Shown here piece by piece: positions 45,356-54,418 of a stretch of DNA of 64,000 nucleotides (the stretch's first letter is position 1; every line of letters starts with the position of its first letter). The translations under genes were made by a program, and so were the position numbers. Source of the DNA: Alcanivorax sediminis (GTDB lineage: Bacteria; Pseudomonadota; Gammaproteobacteria; Pseudomonadales; Alcanivoracaceae). The stretch lies in assembly GCF_009601165.1 (NCBI RefSeq), contig NZ_WIRE01000001.1, positions 1,674,001 to 1,738,000 on the forward strand, read 5' to 3'. The notes under the pieces were generated by a model, which saw only the letters and a list, made by a program, of their open reading frames with translations, had not been told where the DNA came from and did not search any database.

Positions 45356-46585
45356 ATGAAAAGAGCATTTTCTGCCGCGCTGACGCTTGGCCTGGTGACC
45401 GGACCAGTCTGGGCTGAAACGTCGGAAAGCGACGTTGAGCAGCGGCTAAAAGCGTATGAGCAGCGGCTCGACCAATTGGAACAGCAGCAATTGGAAGGTG
45501 CGCTGGAGGATGAAGAGCGGATTTCCATCAATGGGTTTTTGTCTGCCGGAATGAGCATCGCCGATGCGCCTACAGAGACCGGCGAAGCCTCCTATATCGA
45601 TGGATCTGGCGATAAGTGGAGCCATGACTCCCTCACTCGCGCTGGTGTGCAGTTCAACGCCAAAATCAATGAGAAAGCGCAGGCGGTGGTCCAGCTGTTT
45701 GCGTCAGGTGAAGAAGATTTCGATGCTGAGATCCAGTGGGCATACCTTGACTACGCCCTGACGGACTCCGTCAGCGCCAAGGCGGGTCGAATCGTTGCGC
45801 CTTTCTACATGCATTCCCAGTACGTGGATGTCGGTTATGCCTACCCGTGGGTAACCCCGCCGGCCGAGGTGTACCTTCTGGCTCCGGTTAAAACCATGGA
45901 AGGTATGGAACTTGCTTGGTCCTTCGCCACCGGACCGGTTTACCACCGTGTGTCCGGCTTCTGGGGTTCCAGTACCGTTGATGCCGGTGCACGGGCAGGT
46001 AATGCCCAGTTCCAGGCGGATGACCTCAGCGGGATTAATCTGACTAGCCGCTGGAGCGACTGGACGTTCCGGGCAGCATACTCCGGGGCCTCTGTCAGCG
46101 TACCCCAGGATGACCTGGATGCATTGATTCCAGCGACGGCGCTTGGCTTGAGCCTGGACGATGTCTACACCTATTTTGCCGGTGCCGGACTGCAATATGA
46201 CAATGGCAGCTGGTTTTTTGCCAGTGAAGTGGCGCAGCTGAGTTTTGGCAACTGGTACCCATCCAGTGAAAGTGGCTACGTGAGCCTGGGTAAATATCTG
46301 GGTAAATGGATGCCGCTCGTCACCTGGGCCGCGGTTTATCCCAAGGAACTGGATGATGAGTTGCCGCAGATGCTGAAGGATGGTCTGGCGGAAAGACAGA
46401 AGAGCTGGACTGCCGGGTTGCGTTACTCGCTCACCGAGTCGGTTTCCCTGAAAGGGGAGTACAGCTACTACTACGACTTTGCAGATGAAGACGTGAGCAC
46501 TTCAGGCTTCTTCGTGACGGATGGGAGTCCTTTTAAAGAGGACAACCCGACGGTCGTTCGGCTGTCTGTCGATCTGGTTTTTTAA
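45356..46585 (+). CDS. Outer-membrane porin-like protein with N-terminal coiled coil
   Basis: A 409-residue protein with signal MKRAFSAALTLGLVTGPVWA. A short heptad-type coiled coil follows (about 25-50, SDVEQRLKAYEQRLDQLEQQ), then a long stretch of amphipathic beta strands ending in DLVF, the terminal-Phe outer-membrane signal. The organisation resembles DcaP/phosphate-selective-type porins with a trimerising N-terminal coil. The substrate is unknown. A gene for a small PstS-like protein follows after 12 bases, which hints at anion uptake. Confidence 0.82.
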   Translation: MKRAFSAALTLGLVTGPVWAETSESDVEQRLKAYEQRLDQLEQQQLEGALEDEERISINGFLSAGMSIADAPTETGEASYIDGSGDKWSHDSLTRAGVQFNAKINEKAQAVVQLFASGEEDFDAEIQWAYLDYALTDSVSAKAGRIVAPFYMHSQYVDVGYAYPWVTPPAEVYLLAPVKTMEGMELAWSFATGPVYHRVSGFWGSSTVDAGARAGNAQFQADDLSGINLTSRWSDWTFRAAYSGASVSVPQDDLDALIPATALGLSLDDVYTYFAGAGLQYDNGSWFFASEVAQLSFGNWYPSSESGYVSLGKYLGKWMPLVTWAAVYPKELDDELPQMLKDGLAERQKSWTAGLRYSLTESVSLKGEYSYYYDFADEDVSTSGFFVTDGSPFKEDNPTVVRLSVDLVF

Positions 46586-46597
46586 GGGGGAAGAAAG

Positions 46598-47020
46598 GTG
46601 AAAAAAGGATTGTTAGCCCGTTTTCTTCTTGTGGCTGGAATGCTTGTCAGCATTACCGCTATGGCCGATCCGGTTGTGGTAGTGGGTGCTGAGAGCAGTA
46701 TCTCCAGTCTTTCCCAGAATCAGGTCCGCCAAATCTTCAATGGTCAGCTGCGTCGTGTATCCGGTGTGAGTGTGAAGCCACTGGATTTGCCCGGCAGCAA
46801 TGGTACGCGCGAACTTTTTTATCAGCAGGCAATGGGTAAGTCAGCCGAGCAGATGAAAAGTTACTGGGCCCGGATGATCTTCACTGGCCGCGGCATGCCG
46901 CCACGGGAAGTCTCCAGCGAGCGCGAGATGGGTATGTTGCTTGGCAGTGACCCCGGATTTATTGGTTATCTGGATGAAGCTCGTGTGCCGTCAGGACTGA
47001 AGGTGGTATACCGTCCTTGA
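46598..47020 (+). CDS. Small PstS-like phosphate-binding-domain protein
   Basis: A 140-residue exported protein (signal MKKGLLARFLLVAGMLVSITAMA). It has the PBP-like run VVVGAESSISSLSQNQVRQIFNG and DLPGSNGTRELFYQQAMGKS. It ends in a segment typical of phosphate-binding folds (MGMLLGSDPGFIGYLDEARV). It is about half the length of a full PstS, so only one lobe may be present; similar single-lobe proteins accompany porins in marine bacteria. It is cotranscribed with the porin and ends at a strong terminator. Confidence 0.8.
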   Translation: MKKGLLARFLLVAGMLVSITAMADPVVVVGAESSISSLSQNQVRQIFNGQLRRVSGVSVKPLDLPGSNGTRELFYQQAMGKSAEQMKSYWARMIFTGRGMPPREVSSEREMGMLLGSDPGFIGYLDEARVPSGLKVVYRP

Positions 47021-47033
47021 GTTTTCTGACACC

Positions 47034-47063
47034 AAAAGCCCGCTATATTTAGCGGGCTTTTTT
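47034..47063 (+). terminator. Rho-independent terminator after the porin operon
   Basis: AAAAGCCCGCTA and TAGCGGGCTTTT pair around a short AT loop and run into eight or more T, 13 bases after the stop codon. It is a strong intrinsic terminator. Confidence 0.92.
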
Positions 47064-47219
47064 TTGGACGTTCAGCGCTGAATTGAGGCAAGAGCCAGCC
47101 CGATGGCGCTCCATGGGAGTGTCTGTCTCCTTCTCTTACCTGAAGCCCCGCCTCTTTCTTACCCCGCGATGAGTGAATCACCTCTGTAAACCTCTCTGGC
47201 CTGCTCGTAGACTGCGGGC

Positions 47220-48152
47220 ATGCGAAGAATTCTGCTATTCCTCACGCTGTTTTATGCCCATCCGGCGCTGGCTGACTGCCAGAACCTGGCGGCAGCCCGG
47301 GCCGTGTCTGCGCCTGCGGCAGATCAATGGACATTGGCAACCCTGAACCTGTGGCGGCTTAGGGATACCCACAAGGACTCCGGTCTGGATGATCCAATTT
47401 CGCAGGCCTTGCTTTCGAGGAGGCTGGACGCCCTTGCGAGTGCCGTGGTCGAGACGCTCAAAGCCCCGCATCTGCTCGCTGTGCAGGAGGTGGAAAACCG
47501 TGCGCTGCTGCAGTCCCTGGCGGACAGGTTGGCCGAACGGGGGTGGGACTACCGTGTGGTGCTGCTGGAGGGCAACGATCCGTCGGGGATGGACGTGGGG
47601 TTGCTGTATCGTGCACCGGTAGAGCTGGAAAATCCCCGCGCACTGTTCGCGGCCGAGCGATACCGGGGGCAGTTTCTTTACTCTCGCCCCCCGTTGAGGG
47701 TTTCCCTGCGTGAGCCAGTAAGTGCTGAACTGGTGGTGGTGCACCTGCGCAGTGCGCGGGACCTGAAATCTTCTCGCGTGTTTGATAAGCGACGACGCCA
47801 GGCGAGTCGGCTCGCAGGCTGGGTAGCAGAGCAGCAGCAGCCGGTGATTGTGGCCGGGGACTTCAACAGCACCTGGGATGCCGGCCGCTTTTCGGACAGT
47901 TATCAGCAGTTTGCGGCTTCAGGTCTGTTTAATGTCTGGCAAAAGCTGAGTGCCTCCGAGCGATATTCTTACCGACACCGCTGTCGCCCCCAGGCGCTGG
48001 ATCATATCTGGCTATCTCCAGTATTGAAGCATCAGGTGGAAGCGGTAGATGTCAGCCGCGGGAATGCCGGGCGTTACCATCGTTTGTACGGGTCGAACGG
48101 GGTGTCCCCGGTGTCAGATCACGATGCGTTAGTGGTGTACTTCGGAGATTAG
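47220..48152 (+). CDS. Secreted endonuclease/exonuclease/phosphatase (EEP) family protein
   Basis: A 310-residue protein with signal MRRILLFLTLFYAHPALA. EEP catalytic motifs: LNLWRL at the start, the metal-binding Glu in LLAVQEVENRALL, the Asp-Asn pair in VAGDFNSTWD, and SDHDALVVYF at the end. The family includes DNase I-like nucleases and phosphodiesterases, so an extracellular or periplasmic nuclease for nutrient scavenging is plausible. Its start is ATG 47220, and no neighbour is cotranscribed. Confidence 0.85.
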   Translation: MRRILLFLTLFYAHPALADCQNLAAARAVSAPAADQWTLATLNLWRLRDTHKDSGLDDPISQALLSRRLDALASAVVETLKAPHLLAVQEVENRALLQSLADRLAERGWDYRVVLLEGNDPSGMDVGLLYRAPVELENPRALFAAERYRGQFLYSRPPLRVSLREPVSAELVVVHLRSARDLKSSRVFDKRRRQASRLAGWVAEQQQPVIVAGDFNSTWDAGRFSDSYQQFAASGLFNVWQKLSASERYSYRHRCRPQALDHIWLSPVLKHQVEAVDVSRGNAGRYHRLYGSNGVSPVSDHDALVVYFGD

Positions 48153-48302
48153 AAATCAGAGGCTGTGCGCAAACATAAGTGCCGCACGGCATTCGTTATT
48201 AGCTGAAACAAAAACGAGAAGATAAAACGGGATATCAGGCCTGTTTTGTCATCGCGTGATACTTGGTTGGCTTTGTTGTATCAGACTTCGTGCGTCAGGC
48301 TG

Positions 48303-48367
48303 AAAATTAAAAAGACGCCGCGGGGTTGCTTGCGTGTTTGCGAGGACCAGGGAGAGCCCCGCGGCGT
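48303..48367 (-). terminator. Terminator with long loop after the TorF-like porin
   Basis: On the minus strand ACGCCGCGGGG (48357-48367) and CCCCGCGGCGT (48315-48325) make an 11-bp stem with a 31-base loop, followed by TTTTT. It lies about 40 bases past the stop. The long loop is unusual for an intrinsic terminator. Confidence 0.7.
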
Positions 48368-48405
48368 TGAAACTGTGGGCAGCCGAAGCTGCCCGGTCGT
48401 ACTTT

Positions 48406-49128
48406 TTAGATGGCGAAGCTGTAAGAAACAACAAACAGAGTGTCGTCATCTACGTCGTCGCTATCACCGACACAATTGCCATCAGCATCTAGAGCATCTG
48501 TCAGGTTGATCGCACAATCGTCAGCATCAACTACCTTGGAAACAGTAAAGCTTAGTTCGTCGGTCAGGGCGTAGCTCAGATCGACGTGGGTGTAGTTAGT
48601 ATCATCAGCTTCGTTGTCCCAAGTTCCGACAGTGATGCCGTACTTGTCATAGCTGTAACCCAGGGTGAAGTAGTTGCTCTCGTTGTCAGGAGCTGGCTCG
48701 CCATCAACACGGCCATGGCCAATCTCGCCCACGCCGATGTAAGCAGTGGCGGTCAGACCTGCAAAACCAACGCTACCGATGACTTCTTCGAGATCGCTGT
48801 CGGTGTCATTTGGGTAGTTGTAGTCCCAGTAAGAAATGTCGAAGCTTACGCCGCCAACTTCTGCGCCGTAACCGGCATACAGATCATACTCAGTGGTGTC
48901 GGTTTCAGAGCTGCCCCAAACGCCTGCATACAAGCCGCTGGCATGGCTGTAATCCAGGCTACCGGCAACCTGTGCACCACCGGCGGAGATATCAAGACCA
49001 CGCCAGAAGTACATGTTGGAGATGCCGAGGCTGCCGCTGATTTCAGCAGCGGCCATGGAAGGCAGTGTGACAGCAGCGGCAACAGCAGAGGCCAGTACGG
49101 CTTTCTTCAGACCAAATACGTTTTTCAT
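48406..49128 (-). CDS. TorF-family putative porin (TIGR02001-like)
   Basis: A 240-residue protein from ATG 49128 behind AGAGGG; an upstream frame to 49179 lacks the signal. Signal MKNVFGLKKAVLASAVAAAVTLPSMAAA precedes the family run SGSLGISNMYFWRGLDISAGG. Repeated strands follow (YDLYAGYGAEVGGVSFDISYWDYNYP), ending in VVSYSFAI. These proteins form small outer-membrane barrels of unknown substrate. A Asp-rich insertion (DALDADGNCVGDSDDVDDD) near the C-terminus may bind divalent cations. Confidence 0.85.
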   Translation of the reverse strand: MKNVFGLKKAVLASAVAAAVTLPSMAAAEISGSLGISNMYFWRGLDISAGGAQVAGSLDYSHASGLYAGVWGSSETDTTEYDLYAGYGAEVGGVSFDISYWDYNYPNDTDSDLEEVIGSVGFAGLTATAYIGVGEIGHGRVDGEPAPDNESNYFTLGYSYDKYGITVGTWDNEADDTNYTHVDLSYALTDELSFTVSKVVDADDCAINLTDALDADGNCVGDSDDVDDDTLFVVSYSFAI

Positions 49129-49345
49129 GTGCAACCCTCTTAACAAGTCTAATTTGTTCAATGTGCGCTGGTGGCGCACCGCCTATCAGGCTCGCAATGA
49201 ATAATGCAGAGAGTGTGCCAGTTTTAACTAGTTATTATTTATCAATGGCTTAATGCGATACTGTGTAAAGGGGTTGAAATTTTCCTTAGGGCTGATGAAG
49301 AATCGGTGCACCGCACTGGTGCCATGCACCGATGTGGTGCCTTGG

Positions 49346-49822
49346 TTATGGGCATTCCCAGTCGATGTGCACTGCATCAGCTGCCTTGCCAGTGCTGTCG
49401 CTAATCGAAAGACCGCACTGGTCTGCAGAATAATTAAAGCTTGCCTGATAATGCTCGCCAGCTATTGCATCAAACTGCAACGCGATTTTGCATCGGTCTC
49501 TTAGAGTGCTGTTGAGGCTTTTCTGATTATAGACAACACCAACACGGGCCTGCTCAGATGGTGAAATTGTGGTCGTAACAGTTGGGTTTTTTTTCAGCGT
49601 TTGCATTAAATCGTTCATGGAATCGCCCCCCATTGGTGTTCTCGCAAGCGAGTATTCGGTGGATCGGAAGCCTTTGCCGGGGACGCAGATAACCGGTTGT
49701 GCGGGGGTGCCATTGGTGGTGAAAGTGATTTTAGCGGTATCTTCACCATGGGGAGGTTGATAGCTCAGGTGCTGGCAGCCAGCCAGTGTGATGGCAAAGG
49801 AGGCGATGGCAAGGTATTTCAT
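49346..49822 (-). CDS. Lipoprotein of unknown function
   Basis: A 158-residue lipoprotein: signal MKYLAIASFAITLAGC with a standard lipobox. The mature domain has four cysteines (ICVPGKG, RDRCKIAL, SADQCGL, DWECP) that could form two disulfides. A conserved-looking block reads GKGFRSTEYSLARTPMGGDS. I do not recognise the family. It stands alone, divergent from nothing obvious, and probably has its own promoter in 49823-49936. Confidence 0.7.
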   Translation of the reverse strand: MKYLAIASFAITLAGCQHLSYQPPHGEDTAKITFTTNGTPAQPVICVPGKGFRSTEYSLARTPMGGDSMNDLMQTLKKNPTVTTTISPSEQARVGVVYNQKSLNSTLRDRCKIALQFDAIAGEHYQASFNYSADQCGLSISDSTGKAADAVHIDWECP

Positions 49823-49936
49823 CGGGTGGGTATCCCTTTATGTTGATCGTGATAGAAATGCCGTAATCAGGTCCTGTGGCCTACCGGATTATGGTTATGA
49901 TTACAGCAATGCAAGAGAAGCGCCAAATCGGTGCAA

Positions 49937-50983
49937 TTAATCCAGGGGCGGGAACCAGTATTGTACCGCTTCCTGGGTCAGAGCGTTTCGCTGATGGGGG
50001 GCGGGTAGCCAGTTGCCGGCATTGGCGGTCATGCCGGTCAGGAATTCGAAGAGGGGCAGATGCTGGCGCAGCACCCGGTGATGCCGATGGGAGATCACGG
50101 GATTGAAGTAGCCGAAAAAGTCGAGCATCTGTCTCGGATTCTTGCGCACCCACAGCCAGGAGCCCATCTCCAGAGTGAAGGGCAGGAAGGTGTGGTTGGG
50201 AGCGTGTTCCTGGGCATCGTCGTACAGGTAATCCCAGAGGTCACCGTGAGTGGTGTAATTTACCGACTGGGGCTCGATCAGGTAGGGGTGGTGATGGGGG
50301 TAGGTGTTCTCGAATATCTGTTTAAGCCGAAACACCTCGCCGATGTGAGGAATGGGCCGATGGCTGCGCGCATAGCAGCACCAGATGCGGTCGCGTCGGC
50401 CGAAGCCGCTATGGCAATCCACGCTCATGGAGAATGGTGCGGGGAAAAGCTTTTCCTGCACCACCCGGATCATGGCTTGAGCCTCAAGCTCCATGGGCTC
50501 CCCGCGCTTACCTCGATACCACGGCAGATGCCGGCTGATGCGATGACCTCCGACCAGAAACGGGACCTTGCCCATGGCATCAACAGGGGCGTTGCGCATC
50601 AGGTCTACCCCATTGGGATTACTACGGGTGCGTCGCCAGATGCCACCCGGGTTGATCATGGGCATGAACACCAGCCGTACCTGCTCCAGCCGGCGGTGTA
50701 GCTGGTCATCCCACTGCAGGCGGTGGATCAGGCTATGTAGCCAGGACATCAGCACCTGGCTGCCAATTCGCTCCACACCATGCACGCCCCCGAAGAAGCC
50801 AATCACCGGGACCCTGGGGGAGGTGGAGCCCATCTCGATTACTTTCACCGGTAGCGTCAGTTCGCCCATGGGGACGTCATGGACGGTGCTCACCCGCAGA
50901 TGCCGTTCGCCCTCACGGATCAATGCCTCCAGTTCCAGCATTTCCGGAAGATGGCGTTGCAGCAGATAAAGGCGGTCTTCCAT
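49937..50983 (-). CDS. M14-family zinc carboxypeptidase-like protein
   Basis: A 348-residue protein from ATG 50983 (MEDRLYLLQRHLPEM); the frame is open to 51079 without family support. The zinc site fits M14: GGVHGVERIG (H-x2-E), then CHSGFGRRD for the third ligand, and the catalytic Glu in FTLEMGSWLWV. NPNGVDLMRN carries the Asn-Arg pair that binds substrate carboxylates. No signal peptide is seen, so it may be cytoplasmic. Substrate could be a peptide or an acylated amino acid, as in the AstE subgroup. Confidence 0.8.
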   Translation of the reverse strand: MEDRLYLLQRHLPEMLELEALIREGERHLRVSTVHDVPMGELTLPVKVIEMGSTSPRVPVIGFFGGVHGVERIGSQVLMSWLHSLIHRLQWDDQLHRRLEQVRLVFMPMINPGGIWRRTRSNPNGVDLMRNAPVDAMGKVPFLVGGHRISRHLPWYRGKRGEPMELEAQAMIRVVQEKLFPAPFSMSVDCHSGFGRRDRIWCCYARSHRPIPHIGEVFRLKQIFENTYPHHHPYLIEPQSVNYTTHGDLWDYLYDDAQEHAPNHTFLPFTLEMGSWLWVRKNPRQMLDFFGYFNPVISHRHHRVLRQHLPLFEFLTGMTANAGNWLPAPHQRNALTQEAVQYWFPPLD

Positions 50984-51091
50984 AGGCGGGGCAGGGCAGG
51001 AGCAGAATGTGTCGCAGAGGTTACTGCAGGGAGGTAACAGAAATGTGACGGCAGGCAGCCTGCAAACGCTCTCCCGCAAATCTACGGAGCG

Positions 51092-51314
51092 GCTGTAGGA
51101 GCGAGCCTGCTCGCGATCCGAGCCCGAGCGAGGAATGAGTTTCGAGTTTCGAGTTACGAGAAGCGAGTTTCGAAAGACAAAACCTCAAACCTCGTTCTCG
51201 GCAGTCACCTTTTGATTTTCGCAACTCGTGACTCGAAACTCGCTTCTTGAATCCTGGGCTCTGGAATCTTTACCTCGCTTAGGCTCGGATCGCGAGCAGG
51301 CTCGCTCCTACAGC
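51092..51314. repeat. Inverted pair of REP-like (family A) elements around a shared inner core
   Basis: The forward element (51092-51133) begins GCTGTAGGAGCGAGCCTGCT. Its reverse complement is at 51271-51314. Both contain the palindrome GCGAGCCTGCTCGC. The core between has CGAGTTTCGAGTTACGAG on one side and GTGACTCGAAACTCGCTT on the other, so the whole 223 bases could fold into a long stem. The 434-base gap before 51418 holds no gene. Confidence 0.88.
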
Positions 51315-51417
51315 GCGCTTTTGTTCACCAAACCGTGACGTTGCTGTCAGCGATCTGTCATTCCACAGGCCTAACGTTGCCACATCAGAATTGATCAGAA
51401 ACCCGGGAACGTCTGCG

Positions 51418-52107
51418 ATGACACTGCCTCTGGATTCTGCTTTTGCCTTGCGCACGGGAGACATACTGCTGTTTTCCGGACGTGGTTTGACCAGTGAAGT
51501 GATTCGGGTCTTTACCCGTAGCCCCTGGAGCCACATCGGCATGGTGGTGTTTTTGCCTGATAGCCCTGAGCCGCTGGTACTGGAATCGACCACGCTGGGA
51601 GAGTCCGATGATGTGCGGCTTGGCAAGCCAGTGGCCGGCGTGTCGTTGGTATCGCTGGACACTAAACTGAAAGACTATCCCGGCTCAGTAGCGGTGCGGC
51701 GGCGCCATGGTCCTGACTTGAGCGAGAATCAGGACCGGCTGCTGCAGCGCTTGCTGCGACGACTCATGCATCGTCCCTACAAGAATTACCTGTTCTGCAA
51801 TGCTATTGATGTCCTGACCGCCTTCAGGCGCAAGCCAGATCAGCGAGGCTGGTTCTGCTCAGAACTGGTGGCCGAATTGTACCGGCGGCTTGGCTGGCTG
51901 CCCCGGGATATCCGGGCAAGCACCCTGGTGCCGGGGCACTTTGGCTCCCGGCATATGCGGTTGTTGAATGGCAAGCTGGGTCGGGCCCAGTGGTTAAAGC
52001 AGGAGTCGGGCTGCGAAGATCTCAGAGCCAGCGCCGGGTTTTGCGGCAGTAGTCATGCCATTCGGACCCAAACTTCTCCGCATGAAAGGCCTCTTCCGCT
52101 GCAATGA
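51418..52107 (+). CDS. YiiX-like permuted papain-fold (NlpC/P60 relative) protein
   Basis: A 229-residue protein from ATG 51418; an ATG in the same frame at 51391 is less likely. It has the family order TGDILLFSGRG, then the His in SPWSHIGMVVF, and the Cys in GWFCSELVAELYRRLG, as in permuted papain-like YiiX/YebB proteins. The role may be a peptidase or amidase of cell wall or lipid substrates. No signal peptide is obvious. The 3' 86 bases overlap the convergent methyltransferase gene; the last 30 residues are not conserved-looking and may be an extension read into that gene. Confidence 0.75.
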   Translation: MTLPLDSAFALRTGDILLFSGRGLTSEVIRVFTRSPWSHIGMVVFLPDSPEPLVLESTTLGESDDVRLGKPVAGVSLVSLDTKLKDYPGSVAVRRRHGPDLSENQDRLLQRLLRRLMHRPYKNYLFCNAIDVLTAFRRKPDQRGWFCSELVAELYRRLGWLPRDIRASTLVPGHFGSRHMRLLNGKLGRAQWLKQESGCEDLRASAGFCGSSHAIRTQTSPHERPLPLQ

Positions 52108-52483
52108 CATGGGTGTGAATGACCCATACCACAGGCAAAAGCATCAGTAACATGCCGACGCTGTGCTGGCTCAGCGCCATGGCCGCTGCCAGGCAGGTGA
52201 AGCCAAGGTAAATGGGGTTGCGGCTGAGGGTGAAAACGCCGGTAGTGAGCAGGCTGCTGGCGGCCCGGTGGGGCATCACCGTGGTCCTGGCCATGCGCAG
52301 TTGAATTACTGCTGACAGCACCAGTAATGCGCCAATGATGGCCAATGCCAACATCAGCCAGAAATCACCGGGGAACTGGACAGCGGGAAAATGAATGGCG
52401 CGATCCAGGCCATAGCCCATCAGCAGGCCGCCGAGATACAGGGCGGGGGGCGGCATCATGACTTGAGGATGTTCGAGTGACAT
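52022..52483 (-). CDS. Isoprenylcysteine methyltransferase-like (ICMT/PEMT) membrane protein
   Basis: A 153-residue integral membrane protein from ATG 52483; a longer frame to 52651 has no membrane-protein character. About four spans are present, and the hallmark C-terminal part: SSLLTTGVFTLSRNPIYLGF, then AAEEAFHAEKFGSEWHDYC. This Arg-Asn-Pro plus Glu-Glu pattern marks the ICMT/phospholipid methyltransferase fold that binds SAM at the membrane. The substrate is unknown in bacteria. It is convergent with the YiiX gene, overlapping by 86 bases. Confidence 0.82.
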   Translation of the reverse strand: MSLEHPQVMMPPPALYLGGLLMGYGLDRAIHFPAVQFPGDFWLMLALAIIGALLVLSAVIQLRMARTTVMPHRAASSLLTTGVFTLSRNPIYLGFTCLAAAMALSQHSVGMLLMLLPVVWVIHTHVIAAEEAFHAEKFGSEWHDYCRKTRRWL

Positions 52484-52789
52484 GGGCAAGGGCGTGGTTA
52501 CCTGATGGCCCTCCAGTGTAGCGGAGAGTCGCTGGCAACTGAATCGACAGACGTGTTCAGAAAAAACTTTTCGGAGGTTCCTATTGATCGACTTAAAAAA
52601 ACTGGGGTATGGTAATTCCATTCCCGCCACAGCGGGAGTGATCGCGATCAAAAGCTGTAACAGCTGAATGCTACTGAACCGCCAAAAGGTTTAAAACCAA
52701 CGGCGGCAGGGGCAGGCGTCACTCTCGCACTCCAGATCTGACGTCCAGCCAAAGCCGCCACACCATTGCAAACCGTACAGGGGATACGC
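52484..52789. other. Divergent promoter region before the PhoH-PIN gene
   Basis: About 306 bases without a gene. TTGATC (52584-52589) and TATGGT (52608-52613), spaced 18, are a possible promoter for the PhoH-PIN gene. Short hairpins CCCGC-CACA-GCGGG (near 52624) and AGCTGTAACAGCT (near 52653) follow in the leader. Confidence 0.35.
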
Positions 52790-54256
52790 ATGGAAGAGCG
52801 CGCGGCCAGACTCCACACCCTTTCCATCAGCCACCACGCGAGCGCCAGCCAGAACGACGGCACCATCGAGCAAGAACAGAAAAAAACCTACGTCATCGAT
52901 ACCAACGTCCTGATTCACGACCCCAACTCCCTGATGAACTTTGAAGAACACCGGGTGGTGATTCCCATGACGGTGCTGGAAGAGCTGGACAAACTGAAAA
53001 GCGGCAAATCGCATACGGCAGCAGATTGCCGGGCGGCTATTCGGCTGATAGACAAGGTGCTGGGCCATGCTACCCCTGAGCAAGTCGAAGCGGGTATCCC
53101 GATTCCTCGAGGGCCGGATAATTCCACCCAGGGTACCCTTACTGTGTTGATGTCATCGTTGGAAGACGTGAAGGCGCCATTGCCGGATCACCTTAACGAC
53201 AACCGCATCATCAACGATGTGGTGCGTATGAAAGCGCAAGCGCCTGACCAGCGCTTCATCCTGGTCACCAAAGACATCAACATGCGGCTCAAGGCCCGGG
53301 CCTGCGGTATTGAGTCTGAGGATTATCATAACGATCAGCTGGTGACAGATATCAAGCAGTTGACCCGTGGTTATTTTGAGGTGCCGGGTTCCTTCTGGGA
53401 TCAGGTGACCCAGGTGGAAACCGAGCAGGACGGTGCCGACACCTTGCATTACCTGTCGCACGGTTTGCTGGTCAGCGAAATTCTCGGAGAAGAAGTTTAT
53501 CCCAATCAGTACATCATTGATGAGATGGGCTTTGTGGGGCGGGTCATGCATATCGAGAATGGTGTGGTGACGCTGAAGCATTACAAGGCCGAGAGTATGC
53601 TGGAGCAGGAAGCGTGGGGTCTCAAGCCCATGAATATTCAGCAGGCCATTGCCTTGCAGCTGTTGCTGGATCCGGATGTGCATCTGGTCAACCTCACTGG
53701 GGCTGCCGGTTCCGGGAAAACGATTCTCGCATTGGCTGCTGCTATCGAAATGACAGTGGAGCAGAAGCGCTTCAATAAAATTATTGCCACTCGATCCACG
53801 CCGCCACTGGCGGAAGATCATGGCTTCCTGCCAGGTACGGAAGAGGAAAAAATGGACCCCTGGCTGGGTGCCATTAACGATAATATCGAGGCGTTGCACC
53901 TGAACGACGAAAATCCAACCGGCAGCATTCAGTACGTGAAAGAGCGGGCCAATATCCAGTTCAAGGCCATGAATTACATCCGTGGCCGCAGCTTCCAGAA
54001 GTCACTTATCCTGATTGATGAAAGCCAGAACCTGACTCCCCATCAGATGAAGGCCATCATCACCCGGGCCGGTGAAGGCTCCAAGGTGGTCTGCCTGGGT
54101 AACCTGGCACAGATCGATACCCCGTATCTGTCGCCCACCAGCTCCGGGCTGACCTACATGACCGAACGCTTCAAGCGTTTTGCCCATGGAGGATCGGTGC
54201 AACTGAACGGTGTGCCGCGGTCGTTGCTGGCGGAGTATGCGGAGTCGTTCCTCTGA
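52790..54256 (+). CDS. PhoH-family ATPase with N-terminal PIN domain (PhoH2/YlaK type)
   Basis: A 488-residue protein from ATG 52790 after CAGGGG. The N-terminal PIN ribonuclease domain begins KKTYVIDTNVLIHDPNSL and contains conserved acidic residues (VLEELDKLK, NDNRIINDVV). The C-terminal PhoH ATPase has Walker A GAAGSGKTILALAAAIEM, and Walker B is LILIDESQNLTPHQMK. GNLAQIDTPYLSPTSSGL closes the site. PhoH2 proteins couple RNA unwinding with sequence-specific cleavage and in some bacteria act as toxins. No antitoxin-like gene lies beside it, so a housekeeping RNase is more likely. Confidence 0.93.
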   Translation: MEERAARLHTLSISHHASASQNDGTIEQEQKKTYVIDTNVLIHDPNSLMNFEEHRVVIPMTVLEELDKLKSGKSHTAADCRAAIRLIDKVLGHATPEQVEAGIPIPRGPDNSTQGTLTVLMSSLEDVKAPLPDHLNDNRIINDVVRMKAQAPDQRFILVTKDINMRLKARACGIESEDYHNDQLVTDIKQLTRGYFEVPGSFWDQVTQVETEQDGADTLHYLSHGLLVSEILGEEVYPNQYIIDEMGFVGRVMHIENGVVTLKHYKAESMLEQEAWGLKPMNIQQAIALQLLLDPDVHLVNLTGAAGSGKTILALAAAIEMTVEQKRFNKIIATRSTPPLAEDHGFLPGTEEEKMDPWLGAINDNIEALHLNDENPTGSIQYVKERANIQFKAMNYIRGRSFQKSLILIDESQNLTPHQMKAIITRAGEGSKVVCLGNLAQIDTPYLSPTSSGLTYMTERFKRFAHGGSVQLNGVPRSLLAEYAESFL

Positions 54257-54257
54257 A

Positions 54258-54418
54258 TGAATAATGAATAGTGAATAATTAATAGCTAACTCAAACCAGT
54301 TTTTCTGTTTTTGAAAACAAAGAGGCCGCACCCAAACCGGGCGCGGCCTCTTGCATTTCAGGTAAAGCCTGAGGTCAATCGCGACGTTATTAATTATTCA
54401 CTATTAATTATTAATTAT
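54258..54418. terminator. Terminator within an AT-rich repeat module, second copy
   Basis: GAGGCCGCACCC (54322-54333) pairs with GGGCGCGGCCTC (54339-54350) with one mismatch; on the minus strand it runs into TTTGTTTTC. It is flanked by the same AT words as at 19631-19760 (GAATAGTGAATAATTAATAG before, ATTAATTATTCACTATTAATT after). It lies between convergent genes. Confidence 0.8.
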
